DNA from: an uncultured Prevotellaceae bacterium
GTDB lineage: Bacteria; Bacteroidota; Bacteroidia; Bacteroidales; Muribaculaceae
DNA: 64,000 bases
Reading direction: 5' to 3'
Assembly: GCA_900316835.1 (NCBI GenBank)
Contig: ONEL01000004.1
Coordinates: forward strand, 62,001-126,000
Positions within the stretch are counted from its first letter, which is position 1, and every line of letters starts with the position of its first letter. The position numbers and the translations under genes are program-made. Of this stretch, positions 44,301 to 52,744 are shown one piece after another. The notes beneath the pieces are model-generated. The model saw only the letters and a program-made list of their open reading frames with translations. It was not told the DNA's origin and made no database searches.

Positions 44301-46553
44301 AACATTAAGGGAGAGACTGGTTACAACTTGGGATTTAACGCTAATATTCAAGACTCCATTCTCGACCTCAGCATCCGCCCCATGCAGCCCGTTATCGCTT
44401 ACCGCGACTGGAACATCAACGAGAACAACTATGTGAAACTAGACTTGGGCGACAAGCGACTGGAAGCCGACTTGAAACTAGAAAGCGACTCAAGCCTCGT
44501 GACCTTACAAACCGACCCCGTTCAACAAGAGGGCAAACAAAACATCCTGGTCGACATTGACAACTTGCGCATTGAGGAGTGGACCAACATGATACCATCG
44601 CTATCGTCGATGACTGGAGTGCTTGATGCCGACATGGAGCTCTCCTACGACGGCCACAACCTGGAAGGCGATGGCGACATAGCATTGCACAAGTTCACCT
44701 ACAACGAGATGCCCATGGGCGACCTGAAGATGAACACCAACCTCACACTCGACCCCACAACCTCGGCAACTCAACTCAAAGCCAACCTTGATGTTGACGG
44801 CTCGAATGTGGCAGTGGCATTTGGTACGCTCAACGACAGCACGGCATCCAATCCACTTAACCTAGCTCTTAAGCTCGACCGCTTCCCACTGCGCAAAGTG
44901 TCGGCATTCATTCCAGGTCGCATGGTGTGGCTCAATGGCTATGCCAATGGCGAGATGACAGTGAGCGGAACTATGGACGCCCCAGTTATGAACGGTTACC
45001 TGGTGGGCGACTCGGCATTCGTCAACCTGCCACGCTATGGCAGTTCGCTCAGGTTGAGTGAAGAAAAGATTAATGTTGTGGGAAACACCATCAATTTCCA
45101 CGATTTCAAGATCTATGGTCTCAACAACAAGGCCGCCAATGTGAACGGCGATGTTGACTTCCGCTCGCTCGACAACATAAAAATGGATCTAGGCATCGCC
45201 GGCAAGGACATTCAGTTCTTCGGCAGCGAGCAAAAGTCTTATTCTGAAATATTTGGCAAGGGATTTATTGATATTGACGGCACACTACGCTCCAGCAACA
45301 ACCTCATCGCCATCAATGCCGACACCAAGTTGTTGCCAGGCTCGGACATTACCTATGTCATGCAAGACGACGCCATCATGTCAATGTCGGGGAAGAGTGT
45401 TAGCGAGGGAATGGTGACCTTTATCAACCCCAACGACACGGTGTGGCACAACGACTCCATCGTCACTGGAGGTGCTACAGCATCGGCTCTGAACATGATA
45501 GTAAACGTGGATGTGGAGAAAGGAGCAAAAATTAATGCCTACCTGCAACCTGAGGGCAAGGACCGAGTGTCGATTGACGGACAGGGCAAGTTAAGGTATA
45601 GCATCGACTTTGCCGGCAAAGACAACCTGCATGGCACTTACACCATCAGTTCGGGAACTGTACGCTATACACCGCCAGTCATCAGCCAAAAGGTGTTTAA
45701 CCTCATTGAGGGGAGCAGTATCACCTGGAATGGCGACATGCTTAATCCACAGCTCAATCTCAGTGCAACAAATAGCATGCGAACCAGTGTAGCAAACAGT
45801 AACGGCAACGGCTCACGACTTGTAGACTTTGATATAAAAGCGATGCTCAACAACACGCTGAGCAATATCGACCTCAAGTTTGACCTAGACGCCAAGAATG
45901 ATGCGACAATCCAGAGTGAGCTTCAAACCCTCACCGACACTCAGCGTTCACAGGCGGCAATAAATCTGTTACTATATAATGCCTATTCAGGTCAAAACAC
46001 CACTGGCGAATTCTCCACCTCGGGGGCATTATTCTCATTCTTACAGTCGCAAATCAACAACTGGGCGGCAAATAACCTCAAGGGCATTGACGTGTCGTTT
46101 GGCATCAACCAGTTCCAAGGTGGAGACAACGGCAACAAGCTGCAGACGAGCTACAGCTATCGCCTGTCAAAGACCCTCTTTAACGACCGCTTCAAGATTG
46201 CTGTGGGCGGAGAATACTCAACCGAGGCCTCGAGTGAGCAAAACTTCTCCAGCAATCTCATCAGCGATATCTCTATCGAGTACCTCCTCAACCCCGAGGG
46301 CTCACGCTACCTGCGCTTATTCCGCCACAAGGGCATTGAGAGTGTGCTGGAGGGTGAGATTACTATCACAGGCATCAGCTTTGTGATGAAACACAAAATC
46401 TCGTCGCTGCGTGACCTGTTCAAGTGGCTCCACAAAACACCCAAGGTGGAACTACCACAAAACTTAAACACTCCTGTTAATATCACCACTCCCACCCCCG
46501 AGGAACTACAGCCCTCGACAGGTGAGCAACACACGATAAATCATCATGATTAA
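41400..46553 (+). CDS. tamB: TamB-like translocation and assembly module protein
   Basis: 1717 residues: a single N-terminal membrane helix (about 12-34) followed by a very long repetitive beta-strand periplasmic region, rich in the DVDNNNID / GKMDMSM-type strands of AsmA/TamB proteins, and the C-terminal TamB domain (DUF490) with NLSATNSMRTSV and TDTQRSQAAINLLLYNAYS. TamB spans the periplasm and works with an Omp85 partner in outer-membrane protein or lipid transport; the partner gene overlaps its end by 8 bp. The start is TTG at 41400: a stop lies two codons upstream and no in-frame ATG precedes the membrane helix. Confidence 0.9.
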   Translation: MAEGRKYKFWKWVSWSLGIVMLLIIMLPFALYIPWVQNKAKDIACCYVKEKTGMDLTVGRVLIKFPLDVSLDDVQLLDQNGDTMVVAKNFTAGVAVKPLLDKRLEIDGAQLTEGKYRMVSEDSSLVLRADVKHCKFTGADIDLDNNKINVLDGELTGGKVHLSLYPYKKIEEPDSTKSAPWRINAKHLVLNDVDYTMEMQPTIDKLTAHVGHAELKDGCVDTGLHTVDAKYLGVDTVDCKYTYPSPAEAARFNREHQLPPEVYDPYQDTIPWTVKGDSLHMSNGHAIYAKTGAKPQRGFDSDYIEVSDINFDVKDFYNRGTNVSVPLRNLTARERSGLEIKEAHGTARVNSQDIQLDDFKLKTRGSSIDLDGKMDMSMLNNDHTGSMKLTTNASVDLRELGKVMPSISSVTKNIPSSRPVKVKGTFEGNTRDIDIKDGTLEIPGSVKAKVSGNIKNVTDPKRLRAKVNFDADVNNVDFAKKEFLSKEQQKQVNIVPMKVRGKVDYSPTQVGGDIDMRLKQGGSLVGSGSYNLNNNSYTVDATARSLPVSKIVPQLDVKNVSAHVKAKGHGFDFLSKNTAVDAQVKLDNIDYAGKQYRNLDADVKLAGTNFDAKVNARGRGTMAAKGSFDPKSQKYDIDADMHSFPVNEFAPDLGVGKLTAKVKARGQNFNFLNPNTRIDADIDLGSVEYNNQVYKDLKGNIALNGKSFEGHINSSNPNCDVYADLDGTINGDEYTVNLKGNVHDLDLQALNLMDMPCNGSGDIDLHGTFNLKKKTYKADVSLSSLDWNIDGKQIFSDQTDISFDADNNSTTAYYNDESTYINFTAPHSINDLLDRFSKCSTIAQRQYKKVDMNVNELVDALPQFDMDVKMGANGLVQRVLGQWDIDFRDVQAHVTRDSTLHGTATAQSLSVGSTAIDSLSLYVDEFDDMLSFEGHMDNRKGTWDNMAKVDVSGYATGSQLNMMVNQRNIKGETGYNLGFNANIQDSILDLSIRPMQPVIAYRDWNINENNYVKLDLGDKRLEADLKLESDSSLVTLQTDPVQQEGKQNILVDIDNLRIEEWTNMIPSLSSMTGVLDADMELSYDGHNLEGDGDIALHKFTYNEMPMGDLKMNTNLTLDPTTSATQLKANLDVDGSNVAVAFGTLNDSTASNPLNLALKLDRFPLRKVSAFIPGRMVWLNGYANGEMTVSGTMDAPVMNGYLVGDSAFVNLPRYGSSLRLSEEKINVVGNTINFHDFKIYGLNNKAANVNGDVDFRSLDNIKMDLGIAGKDIQFFGSEQKSYSEIFGKGFIDIDGTLRSSNNLIAINADTKLLPGSDITYVMQDDAIMSMSGKSVSEGMVTFINPNDTVWHNDSIVTGGATASALNMIVNVDVEKGAKINAYLQPEGKDRVSIDGQGKLRYSIDFAGKDNLHGTYTISSGTVRYTPPVISQKVFNLIEGSSITWNGDMLNPQLNLSATNSMRTSVANSNGNGSRLVDFDIKAMLNNTLSNIDLKFDLDAKNDATIQSELQTLTDTQRSQAAINLLLYNAYSGQNTTGEFSTSGALFSFLQSQINNWAANNLKGIDVSFGINQFQGGDNGNKLQTSYSYRLSKTLFNDRFKIAVGGEYSTEASSEQNFSSNLISDISIEYLLNPEGSRYLRLFRHKGIESVLEGEITITGISFVMKHKISSLRDLFKWLHKTPKVELPQNLNTPVNITTPTPEELQPSTGEQHTINHHD

Positions 46554-48855
46554 ACCCATAATAAAAATAACACTCTCATTGATGGCAATAGCCATGCTCG
46601 CGGCTTGCTCCACAACGAGCAGGCTCGCCGAGGGGGAAGTGCTATATGATGGTGTAAAAAGCCTGAACTACAACGAGATTGACGGCACAAAAATTGATGG
46701 CGGGGTTAAAGACCAAATTTTCACAGCCATCAATGTCAAGCCCAACAATCCACTTTACTCGCCCTATTACCGCACGCCTTTCCCTATTGGGCTATGGGTC
46801 TACAACCACTGGGACGAGAAAGCTACAGGACTGAAAGGATGGCTCTACAAGAAGCTTGTTGCAAAGCCGGTGCTCATCAGTCGCGTGAGACCTCAAACCC
46901 GCGTGGGGATGATTGACCAGCTATTGCGCGACAATGGATATTTTGACTCGAGCTCTAACTATGAGCTACTTTACAACAAGAAGAATCCCAAGAAAGCCAA
47001 AATCACCTATAACGTAAATGTTAGGGCCCCTTACACACTTGGAAATATCTCTTATCTAGAGGATGATTCGCAACAAAACCACATTATCGACTCGGTGGCT
47101 CTCAAAAGTGAATATTTCAAGACCGGAAGCCGATACTGCGCCGACTCTCTCAACTCGGTACGCATCGACATCGCCAATGAGCTTCGCAACCGTGGTTATT
47201 ACTACTTTAGGCCTGAATATATTGAGTACCTTGCCGACAGCGTAACTCACAAGCGCATCATCGACATGCAGATGATAAAAGCCGCCGATGTTCCTAATCA
47301 AGCTTCTACCCGATATCTCGCAAACAATGTGACAGTAACTGTTGAAGACTTCAAGGGAGGTGGCACCCCCGACACAGTTGTGACACGCAACTGCACATTG
47401 ATAAAAATGCAACCAGTACACATCAACGACAAGCTAATCCCATCATGCATTCGCGGTCGCAAGGGAAGACCATTTAGGGTGGGAAACATGGACTTGATAC
47501 AGATGTATCTTGCACGCACCGGCATCTTCAGCAACATCAGCATGCAAGCCATTCCACTCGACACCCTGCTCGACAATGGCTATGGACTGATGGACCTGAA
47601 TATTAATTGCACGCTCGACAAGCCCATGGAAGTGAAGGTAGAAGCGCGTGGCACCACAAAAACCAACAGTTTCATTGGTCCTGGACTGGGAGTGGGCATC
47701 AAGCACAAGAACATATTTGGAGGTGCTGAACAACTGAGTGCCGACCTCACAGCCTCCTACGAGTGGCAAACGGGCCAAAGCGGTGCCTACAAAAGTTCCA
47801 ACTACAATAGCTATGAGATAGGTCTCAACGTGGGTCTTGCCATTCCTCGCCTGCTTGCTCCCCGATTTATCGACCGTGCACGCCGTTACCTTAACTGGAC
47901 TAGATTTTCGATTGGTGGCGAGTTTATGAACCGTCCCAAGTATTTCAAGATGGCACGCGTGAGTGCCGAAATGACATGGGAATGGCACTCGCGTCGCTAC
48001 TCTCAACACAAGTTTACTCCCCTCAAAATCACCTATTCTAACCTGCTGAGTACCACAGCAGCTTTTGACTCGGCTTTTTACAATAACAAAGCCATACAAC
48101 AGAGCTTCCAAGATGTATTTATCCCGCAGATGAGCTATACCTACATTCTAGACCGTTCGTTCGGTGCCAATAATATCACATGGTCATCTACACTAACCGA
48201 GGCGGGTAACCTGTGTTACTTGATTTGGAAAGCATGTGGTGTAAAAACCGGAAGCATGAACATCCTTAATACTAATTTTTCACAGTTTATTAAAGCCCAA
48301 ACCCAAATTGTGTGGACTCGCACACTCCTCAATGAGCACAAGCTAGTGGGCAGAGTATTTCTAGGAGCAGCTCATGCCTATGGTAACTATCCTAGCGTTC
48401 CCTACATGGAGCAGTTCTACATAGGCGGTTCCAACTCACTACGAGGATTCGCTGTCAGGTCGGTGGGACCCGGTAGCTATCATCCCAAGGAAGAGGAAAA
48501 AATCAGCATTTTCTTTGACCACACCGGCACATTCAAGTTTGAAACCAACTGGGAATATCGTTTCCCCTTGTTTGGCTACTTGAAGGGAGCAGCATTTATC
48601 GACGCTGGTAATGTGTGGCTACTAAAAGATGATGACATGCGCGAAGGGGGCAAACTAAAGTTAAAGAATTTCTTTAAAGAACTAGCCTTGAACACCGGTC
48701 TTGGATTGCGATTTGACATGAGCATGATAGTGCTTAGAGCCGACCTTGGTATAGCACTGCACTCACCCTACGACACTGGCAAGAATGGCTATTTCAACAT
48801 GCCCTCATTCAAGAAATCACTTGCCTTTCACATCGCCATTGGATATCCATTCTAA
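46546..48855 (+). CDS. tamA: BamA/TamA-family outer-membrane protein (Omp85), lipoprotein-type signal
   Basis: 769 residues. MIKPIIKITLSLMAIAMLAAC is a lipoprotein signal (Cys21), unusual for Omp85 proteins outside Bacteroidetes but normal within them. POTRA-like modules fill about residues 30-380; the C-terminal half is the 16-strand barrel with the Omp85 loop-6 motif seen as GGSNSLRGFAVRSVGPGSY, and FIDAGNVW. It should form the outer-membrane end of the TAM complex with the TamB encoded upstream. Gene name by family and context. Confidence 0.9.
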   Translation: MIKPIIKITLSLMAIAMLAACSTTSRLAEGEVLYDGVKSLNYNEIDGTKIDGGVKDQIFTAINVKPNNPLYSPYYRTPFPIGLWVYNHWDEKATGLKGWLYKKLVAKPVLISRVRPQTRVGMIDQLLRDNGYFDSSSNYELLYNKKNPKKAKITYNVNVRAPYTLGNISYLEDDSQQNHIIDSVALKSEYFKTGSRYCADSLNSVRIDIANELRNRGYYYFRPEYIEYLADSVTHKRIIDMQMIKAADVPNQASTRYLANNVTVTVEDFKGGGTPDTVVTRNCTLIKMQPVHINDKLIPSCIRGRKGRPFRVGNMDLIQMYLARTGIFSNISMQAIPLDTLLDNGYGLMDLNINCTLDKPMEVKVEARGTTKTNSFIGPGLGVGIKHKNIFGGAEQLSADLTASYEWQTGQSGAYKSSNYNSYEIGLNVGLAIPRLLAPRFIDRARRYLNWTRFSIGGEFMNRPKYFKMARVSAEMTWEWHSRRYSQHKFTPLKITYSNLLSTTAAFDSAFYNNKAIQQSFQDVFIPQMSYTYILDRSFGANNITWSSTLTEAGNLCYLIWKACGVKTGSMNILNTNFSQFIKAQTQIVWTRTLLNEHKLVGRVFLGAAHAYGNYPSVPYMEQFYIGGSNSLRGFAVRSVGPGSYHPKEEEKISIFFDHTGTFKFETNWEYRFPLFGYLKGAAFIDAGNVWLLKDDDMREGGKLKLKNFFKELALNTGLGLRFDMSMIVLRADLGIALHSPYDTGKNGYFNMPSFKKSLAFHIAIGYPF

Positions 48856-48876
48856 ATCAATGGCCTTTTCTCTCCA

Positions 48877-49359
48877 TCAATCCACCTCGTAGTGATGCTG
48901 ATGAGTGTGCTCATGATGGTGACGCCTGTGGCGACGCCTAATGTTGAACACATACTTGCGCAAGATGTGACCTCCCCACAGTCGCATGAACAACAGCCCC
49001 ATGAAGGCTCCAACCAAGTCGGCAACAATATCCATTTCATCAAAACTACGTCCTAGTCCCATAGCTAGCTGAGCAGTCTCGGTGAGCAATCCTATTGCTC
49101 CAGCCAGCATAGTGAAGGCTAAATCCTTATTGATGCTGGTGTGATGAGGGTTTTTGAACTTTGTGTGGTCGTAGAGGTAACTGCAGTTTAGGATAAAGAA
49201 TAGAATGAGATGCTCCACCTTATCGCTATTCTTGAAATGTAGCCACTCCAGCCAAGAACCAGAGATTTCGGTTTCAGGTAATAATAGCACCAATGCCACT
49301 ATTGCTGTAACTACAACAGATAATATTCCTGCGGGTATGTAATTAATAATTTTTTTCAT
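48877..49359 (-). CDS. VanZ-like membrane protein with histidine-rich tail
   Basis: A 160-residue protein with four membrane helices (about 8-27, 45-62, 79-97 and 107-128) and the VanZ-family motif DKVEHLILFF, with SFDEMDIVADLVGAFMG near the end. VanZ relatives confer low-level teicoplanin resistance in enterococci; most, as probably here, have no known function. The last 20 residues after the final helix hold eight His and six Arg (RRRHRRHHHEHTHQHH), likely a cytoplasmic metal-binding tail. Its promoter is at 49400-49407; it is convergent with tamA. Confidence 0.85.
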   Translation of the reverse strand: MKKIINYIPAGILSVVVTAIVALVLLLPETEISGSWLEWLHFKNSDKVEHLILFFILNCSYLYDHTKFKNPHHTSINKDLAFTMLAGAIGLLTETAQLAMGLGRSFDEMDIVADLVGAFMGLLFMRLWGGHILRKYVFNIRRRHRRHHHEHTHQHHYEVD

Positions 49360-49399
49360 TGGTTAGACCCTGTATTCCTTCTAAAAGGCAATCGCGGTG

Positions 49400-49407
49400 C
49401 AAAGGTA
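49400..49407 (-). promoter_or_regulatory. Promoter -7 element of the VanZ-like gene
   Basis: TACCTTTG on the minus strand, 41 bp before the ATG. Confidence 0.55.
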
Positions 49408-49507
49408 TATCTTTTTCTACTAAAAATGGTTGTTTTTTATTTTTTTTAAAATCACTTTTTTGATTTTTTTATAAAACCTTCAAGAAATACCAATATAATA
49501 TTTTTCT

Positions 49508-49515
49508 TATCTTTG
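49508..49515 (+). promoter_or_regulatory. Promoter -7 element of the lysine-rich membrane protein gene
   Basis: TATCTTTG, 27 bp before the ATG at 49542. Confidence 0.55.
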
Positions 49516-49541
49516 CATACATCAAATTAATAATTTCACAC

Positions 49542-49925
49542 ATGAGCAAACTGAAAGATCTATTTTCAATGTCGAAGCAAGAACGCACCGGTGCGTGGGC
49601 GATATTAATACTTATAGTAGTATTGCTGGCAGTTGTTGTGGTTGAGAAGCGATGTTCAAACGATAATATTGATCCATCGGCCCAAAAGCAGATGAATGAA
49701 TACATTGAGAAAACTAAGGATGTAAAGGTTAAGGAAAGCAAAACCAAGAAGAGTAAAAGCGCAAAAGTCGCTAAAAAATCAAGCAAATCCACCAAGTCGC
49801 AGAGCAAAGCAACAGGCAAGACTACAAAGAGAGACAACAAGAAGTCTAATAAAAAGACTGTGAAATCCACTTCAAATAAAAATGGCACTAAGTCACGAAA
49901 AATTGAACCAGTGCCACAATTTTAG
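49542..49925 (+). CDS. Membrane protein with a long lysine-rich tail, unknown function
   Basis: 127 residues, family not recognised. The N-terminal part (MSKLKDLFSMSKQERTGAWA) leads into one membrane helix at about 18-38, then a Cys and an acidic stretch; residues of about 55-120 are made almost only of Lys, Ser, Thr and Ala (KTKKSKSAKVAKKSSKSTKS) and are surely disordered. The N-terminal half resembles the membrane anchor of Bacteroidales helix-hairpin-helix (ComEA-like) proteins, but no such domain follows. The tail could bind nucleic acid or anionic polymer (inference). It ends in PVPQF. Confidence 0.65.
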   Translation: MSKLKDLFSMSKQERTGAWAILILIVVLLAVVVVEKRCSNDNIDPSAQKQMNEYIEKTKDVKVKESKTKKSKSAKVAKKSSKSTKSQSKATGKTTKRDNKKSNKKTVKSTSNKNGTKSRKIEPVPQF

Positions 49926-49948
49926 TTTATCTCACTAGTGACCCTACC

Positions 49949-50974
49949 TCAACGGCGATAAGGGATTTCTTGTTGTTTTTGCCCGTCATTGTGGCGTGGG
50001 CGCGCCACATTGCGATTGTTACGTTGCTGGCGGTTGCGACGTTCCTGATAGAATTGCGCCATCATCTCAAAGCCCTTGTCGTAGAGTACTATCGACTCCT
50101 GAGTGCGTTGCCGTGCAGGCTGGCATTTCATGATTACCAAATAAATTTTCACTCCATTACGCTCTACCGCCGATGCCAAGCAACCACCTGCAGCTCGCGT
50201 GGTGCCGGTTTTGATGCCTATACATCCGTCATAAGTACCAAAGAGTTTATTAGTATTTTTCAAGTTAATCTTCTTGCCAGCTGTGGTGGTGATTGTGCGA
50301 GTGGGAGTAGAAACAATCTCGGCAAAGTCTTTGTTTTTCATGCAATATTTCACCAGCTTCATCATGTCGCGTGGTGTGGTGTAGTGATCGTCATCGGGCA
50401 ATCCGTGAGCGTTAACAAAGTGGCTGTGATGCATTCCCAGCGATTTGGCTTTCTTGTTCATCATGTCGGCAAATCCCACACTATCGTTAGCGAGAAACTC
50501 ACCTATTGCATGAGCCGCCCCATTGTCGCTAGGTAGCATTGCGCGGTAAAGCAAGTCGCGAAGCACATATTTCTCCCCTTGCCTAACGCCTCCATAGGGC
50601 ACAGCTGCAGCCTTAGCGCTAATGGTAACAATTTCGCTGAGCCTGCCACTCTCGCAAGCCAGGATGCACGTCATCATCTTGGTCATGCTTGCCGGATAGA
50701 GTTTCTTATCAGGATTCTTACTACTGAGCACCAGTCCGGTTTTTGCATCAATCATGAACCAACCATCGGCACTCAACGCCTTGAGCTCGGCATCGACGGT
50801 GTCCTTGGGATAGTGTGGTTTATCAAGCGCCGCACTATAAATCTTAGGGGCGTCGGGTGCATCGGGAGCCCCGGCAGCAAGAGCCATGTTGCCCACGGTA
50901 GAGCACATCATCACCAGGCACATGACAAGCACCTGTCGCCAGTTATTCTGTTTCATTTTTTTCATGATTGTCAT
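49949..50974 (-). CDS. D-alanyl-D-alanine carboxypeptidase (peptidase S11, PBP5/DacF type)
   Basis: A 341-residue penicillin-binding protein that removes the terminal D-Ala of peptidoglycan stem peptides. Catalytic motifs: PASMTK (Ser96, Lys99), PSDNGAAH (SxN equivalent) and GIKTGTTRAAGG (KTG). A signal peptide covers the first 35 residues. The C-terminal tail is short and basic (RRNRQQRNNRN), without the amphipathic anchor of E. coli PBP5, so membrane attachment is uncertain. A -7 element lies 38 bp upstream. Confidence 0.92.
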   Translation of the reverse strand: MTIMKKMKQNNWRQVLVMCLVMMCSTVGNMALAAGAPDAPDAPKIYSAALDKPHYPKDTVDAELKALSADGWFMIDAKTGLVLSSKNPDKKLYPASMTKMMTCILACESGRLSEIVTISAKAAAVPYGGVRQGEKYVLRDLLYRAMLPSDNGAAHAIGEFLANDSVGFADMMNKKAKSLGMHHSHFVNAHGLPDDDHYTTPRDMMKLVKYCMKNKDFAEIVSTPTRTITTTAGKKINLKNTNKLFGTYDGCIGIKTGTTRAAGGCLASAVERNGVKIYLVIMKCQPARQRTQESIVLYDKGFEMMAQFYQERRNRQQRNNRNVARPRHNDGQKQQEIPYRR

Positions 50975-51011
50975 TACTCGTTTTTTCTGCTACTTAGCCC
51001 ATTAGGGAATG

Positions 51012-51019
51012 CAAAGATA
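51012..51019 (-). promoter_or_regulatory. Promoter -7 element of the carboxypeptidase gene
   Basis: TATCTTTG on the minus strand, 38 bp before the ATG. Confidence 0.55.
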
Positions 51020-51103
51020 TAAATATCGGATAGAAAAAAGAATTAAAATTACATTTTTTTAGAAATTTTATAGGTTCTAACAGCTTGACAGGAGAAAAAT
51101 TAC

Positions 51104-51111
51104 TACTTTTG
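51104..51111 (+). promoter_or_regulatory. Promoter -7 element of the SpoU methyltransferase gene
   Basis: TACTTTTG, 18 bp before the ATG at 51129; TTG at 51085-51087 is a weakly spaced -33 candidate. Confidence 0.5.
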
Positions 51112-51128
51112 TAAAAAAATATCCGTTC

Positions 51129-51926
51129 ATGGCAACATTAAAAATATCAAGCCCACAAAACCAGCACATTAAGCACATTGTGGCTCTGCAACAAAAGTCA
51201 CAACTAAGGCGAGAAGAGAACCTCGTTGTGGTAGAAGGCCTCAGGGAGCTACAGCATTGCAGCAATGCCGGGCACACACTCAAGCAAGTGTACTACTGCC
51301 CTACTATGATTAACGCCGAGCAATTACCAGCCAATAGCGATGCACAAGTAATTGAAGTGACCCGAGAAGTCTATGACAAGATTGCTTATCGAGGCAGCAC
51401 CGAGGGGATAATCGCATTAGTAGAACCACGTCACTACTCGCTGAACGATATCGCGTTGGGAGATTCCCCACTCATCGCGGTTCTCGAGAGCGTGGAGAAG
51501 CCCGGCAACATAGGAGCTGTGTTGCGCAGTGCCGACGCTGCTCACGCCACAGCGGTAGTAGTGTGCGACCCACTCACCGACCTCTACAACCCAAACCTAA
51601 TTCGCAGCTCATTAGGAGCCATCTTCACCGTTCCATGTGTGGCATGTGACAGCCATGAGTGCATCAAGTTCCTCAAGGATAATAATATTCAAATACTCAC
51701 CGCTCAGCTGCAAGACAGCAAGCCCTATTACGACACCGACATGCGCTCAGCTACAGCCATCGTGATGGGAACAGAGTCGACAGGGCTCACTAGCGCATGG
51801 CGCCAAGCTGCCGATGCCCACATTCGCATCCCCATGGGTGGCTCTCTCGATTCATTAAACGTGTCGGTGAGCGCTGCAATCCTCCTCTTTGAGGCCGTGC
51901 GACAGCGCCAGCAACAAGCAAAATAA
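51129..51926 (+). CDS. TrmH/SpoU-family RNA 2'-O-methyltransferase
   Basis: A 265-residue SAM-dependent SPOUT methyltransferase. The N-terminal substrate-binding domain (LRREENLVVVEGLRELQ) precedes the knot domain with motif 1 in EKPGNIGAVLRSADA, motif 2 in VMGTESTGLT and motif 3 in IPMGGSLDSLNVSVSAA. These fit the RlmB/TrmH/TsnR group; the exact nucleotide (rRNA or tRNA) cannot be told. It has its own promoter and stands alone before an outer-membrane barrel gene. Confidence 0.9.
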   Translation: MATLKISSPQNQHIKHIVALQQKSQLRREENLVVVEGLRELQHCSNAGHTLKQVYYCPTMINAEQLPANSDAQVIEVTREVYDKIAYRGSTEGIIALVEPRHYSLNDIALGDSPLIAVLESVEKPGNIGAVLRSADAAHATAVVVCDPLTDLYNPNLIRSSLGAIFTVPCVACDSHECIKFLKDNNIQILTAQLQDSKPYYDTDMRSATAIVMGTESTGLTSAWRQAADAHIRIPMGGSLDSLNVSVSAAILLFEAVRQRQQQAK

Positions 51927-51959
51927 CCCCGCTGGTCATTATATAAAAAATCTGAAATC

Positions 51960-51991
51960 TTTGGTTGTACCAATTATTTATGTTAGTTTTG
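51960..51991 (+). promoter_or_regulatory. Promoter of the outer-membrane barrel gene
   Basis: TTTG at 51960-51963, 20 bp, TAGTTTTG at 51984-51991, and a leader of about 30 nt. Confidence 0.68.
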
Positions 51992-52023
51992 CAGTCACAA
52001 AACGAAAAACTCACTTGATTAAT

Positions 52024-52656
52024 ATGTACAAAAAAATAAAACTTATTCTTGTGGTTGTTACAATGCTGGGAGCACTGGTAGCTCAGGCTCAGCCACAGCG
52101 CCGATGGGGTATCACCGCTGGCGGCAACTACAACGAAATACACTTCAAGCAGACTAATATATTCAAAAGCGATCGCATGTTTGGTGGCTCACTAGGTGTT
52201 ACCGGCGAATTGATGATTCCTGGTGTGGGCTTTGGTATTGACGGTTCGGTACTTTACACTTTGCGTCAAGGTAAGATACACTTTGGCGACAAGAAGGCAT
52301 GGTCCTCGCAAGGCATTGAGACCCAAGCTGTGCAACTGCACTACATCGATGTGCCACTAAACCTCAAGTTCCGTTATGCTAATTTGGGAGGCTTCGAGAG
52401 TACAATGATGCCTTTTGTTTATGCTGGTCCCACATTCTCTTTCCTGGCAGGACACAGCAAGGCTAATGATGCCCTCAAGTACACCACAATGAGTGTGCTA
52501 CTGCATGCAGGTATTGGTGTGGAACTTTTTAATCGAGTTCAAATTAGCGGTGGTTATAGTTTCAGCATTGGTCAAAACCTTGGCACCAAGATTCTTGACG
52601 ACCACGTGGCAAAACACCGCACATGGTTCATTCAAGCTACCTACTTTATAAAATAG
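52024..52656 (+). CDS. Outer-membrane beta-barrel protein (PorT/OmpA-barrel type)
   Basis: 210 residues; the start at 52024 (MYKKIKLILVVV) gives a signal peptide ending near LVAQAQ and follows a good promoter, whereas the frame itself is open back to 51889. The mature part alternates amphipathic strands and turns (WGITAGGNYNEIHF, GFGIDGSVLYTL, YIDVPLNLKFRY, QISGGYSFSIGQNL) as in eight-stranded barrels, and ends in the aromatic-hydrophobic strand WFIQATYFIK. PorT itself belongs to the type IX secretion machinery, but this size is also that of many generic Bacteroidetes porin-family proteins. Confidence 0.82.
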   Translation: MYKKIKLILVVVTMLGALVAQAQPQRRWGITAGGNYNEIHFKQTNIFKSDRMFGGSLGVTGELMIPGVGFGIDGSVLYTLRQGKIHFGDKKAWSSQGIETQAVQLHYIDVPLNLKFRYANLGGFESTMMPFVYAGPTFSFLAGHSKANDALKYTTMSVLLHAGIGVELFNRVQISGGYSFSIGQNLGTKILDDHVAKHRTWFIQATYFIK

Positions 52657-52685
52657 CGACAACTTTACACGCAATTAATAATAGC

Positions 52686-52730
52686 AAAGAGTTGGCCTCA
52701 CACAGCATGAAGCCAACTCTTTAAATTTTA
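52686..52730. terminator. Bidirectional terminator between the barrel and DJ-1 genes
   Basis: AAAGAGTTGGC (52686-52696) pairs perfectly with GCCAACTCTTT (52712-52722), with T-rich sequence on the plus side and the 3' end of the DJ-1 gene on the other. Confidence 0.85.
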
Positions 52731-52744
52731 TATAACAAAGAATC

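Noticed and set aside
48877..49359. Glycopeptide resistance determinant
   Set aside because: VanZ similarity alone; no vanA/H/X/Y/R/S genes nearby, and most VanZ-like proteins are unrelated to resistance.
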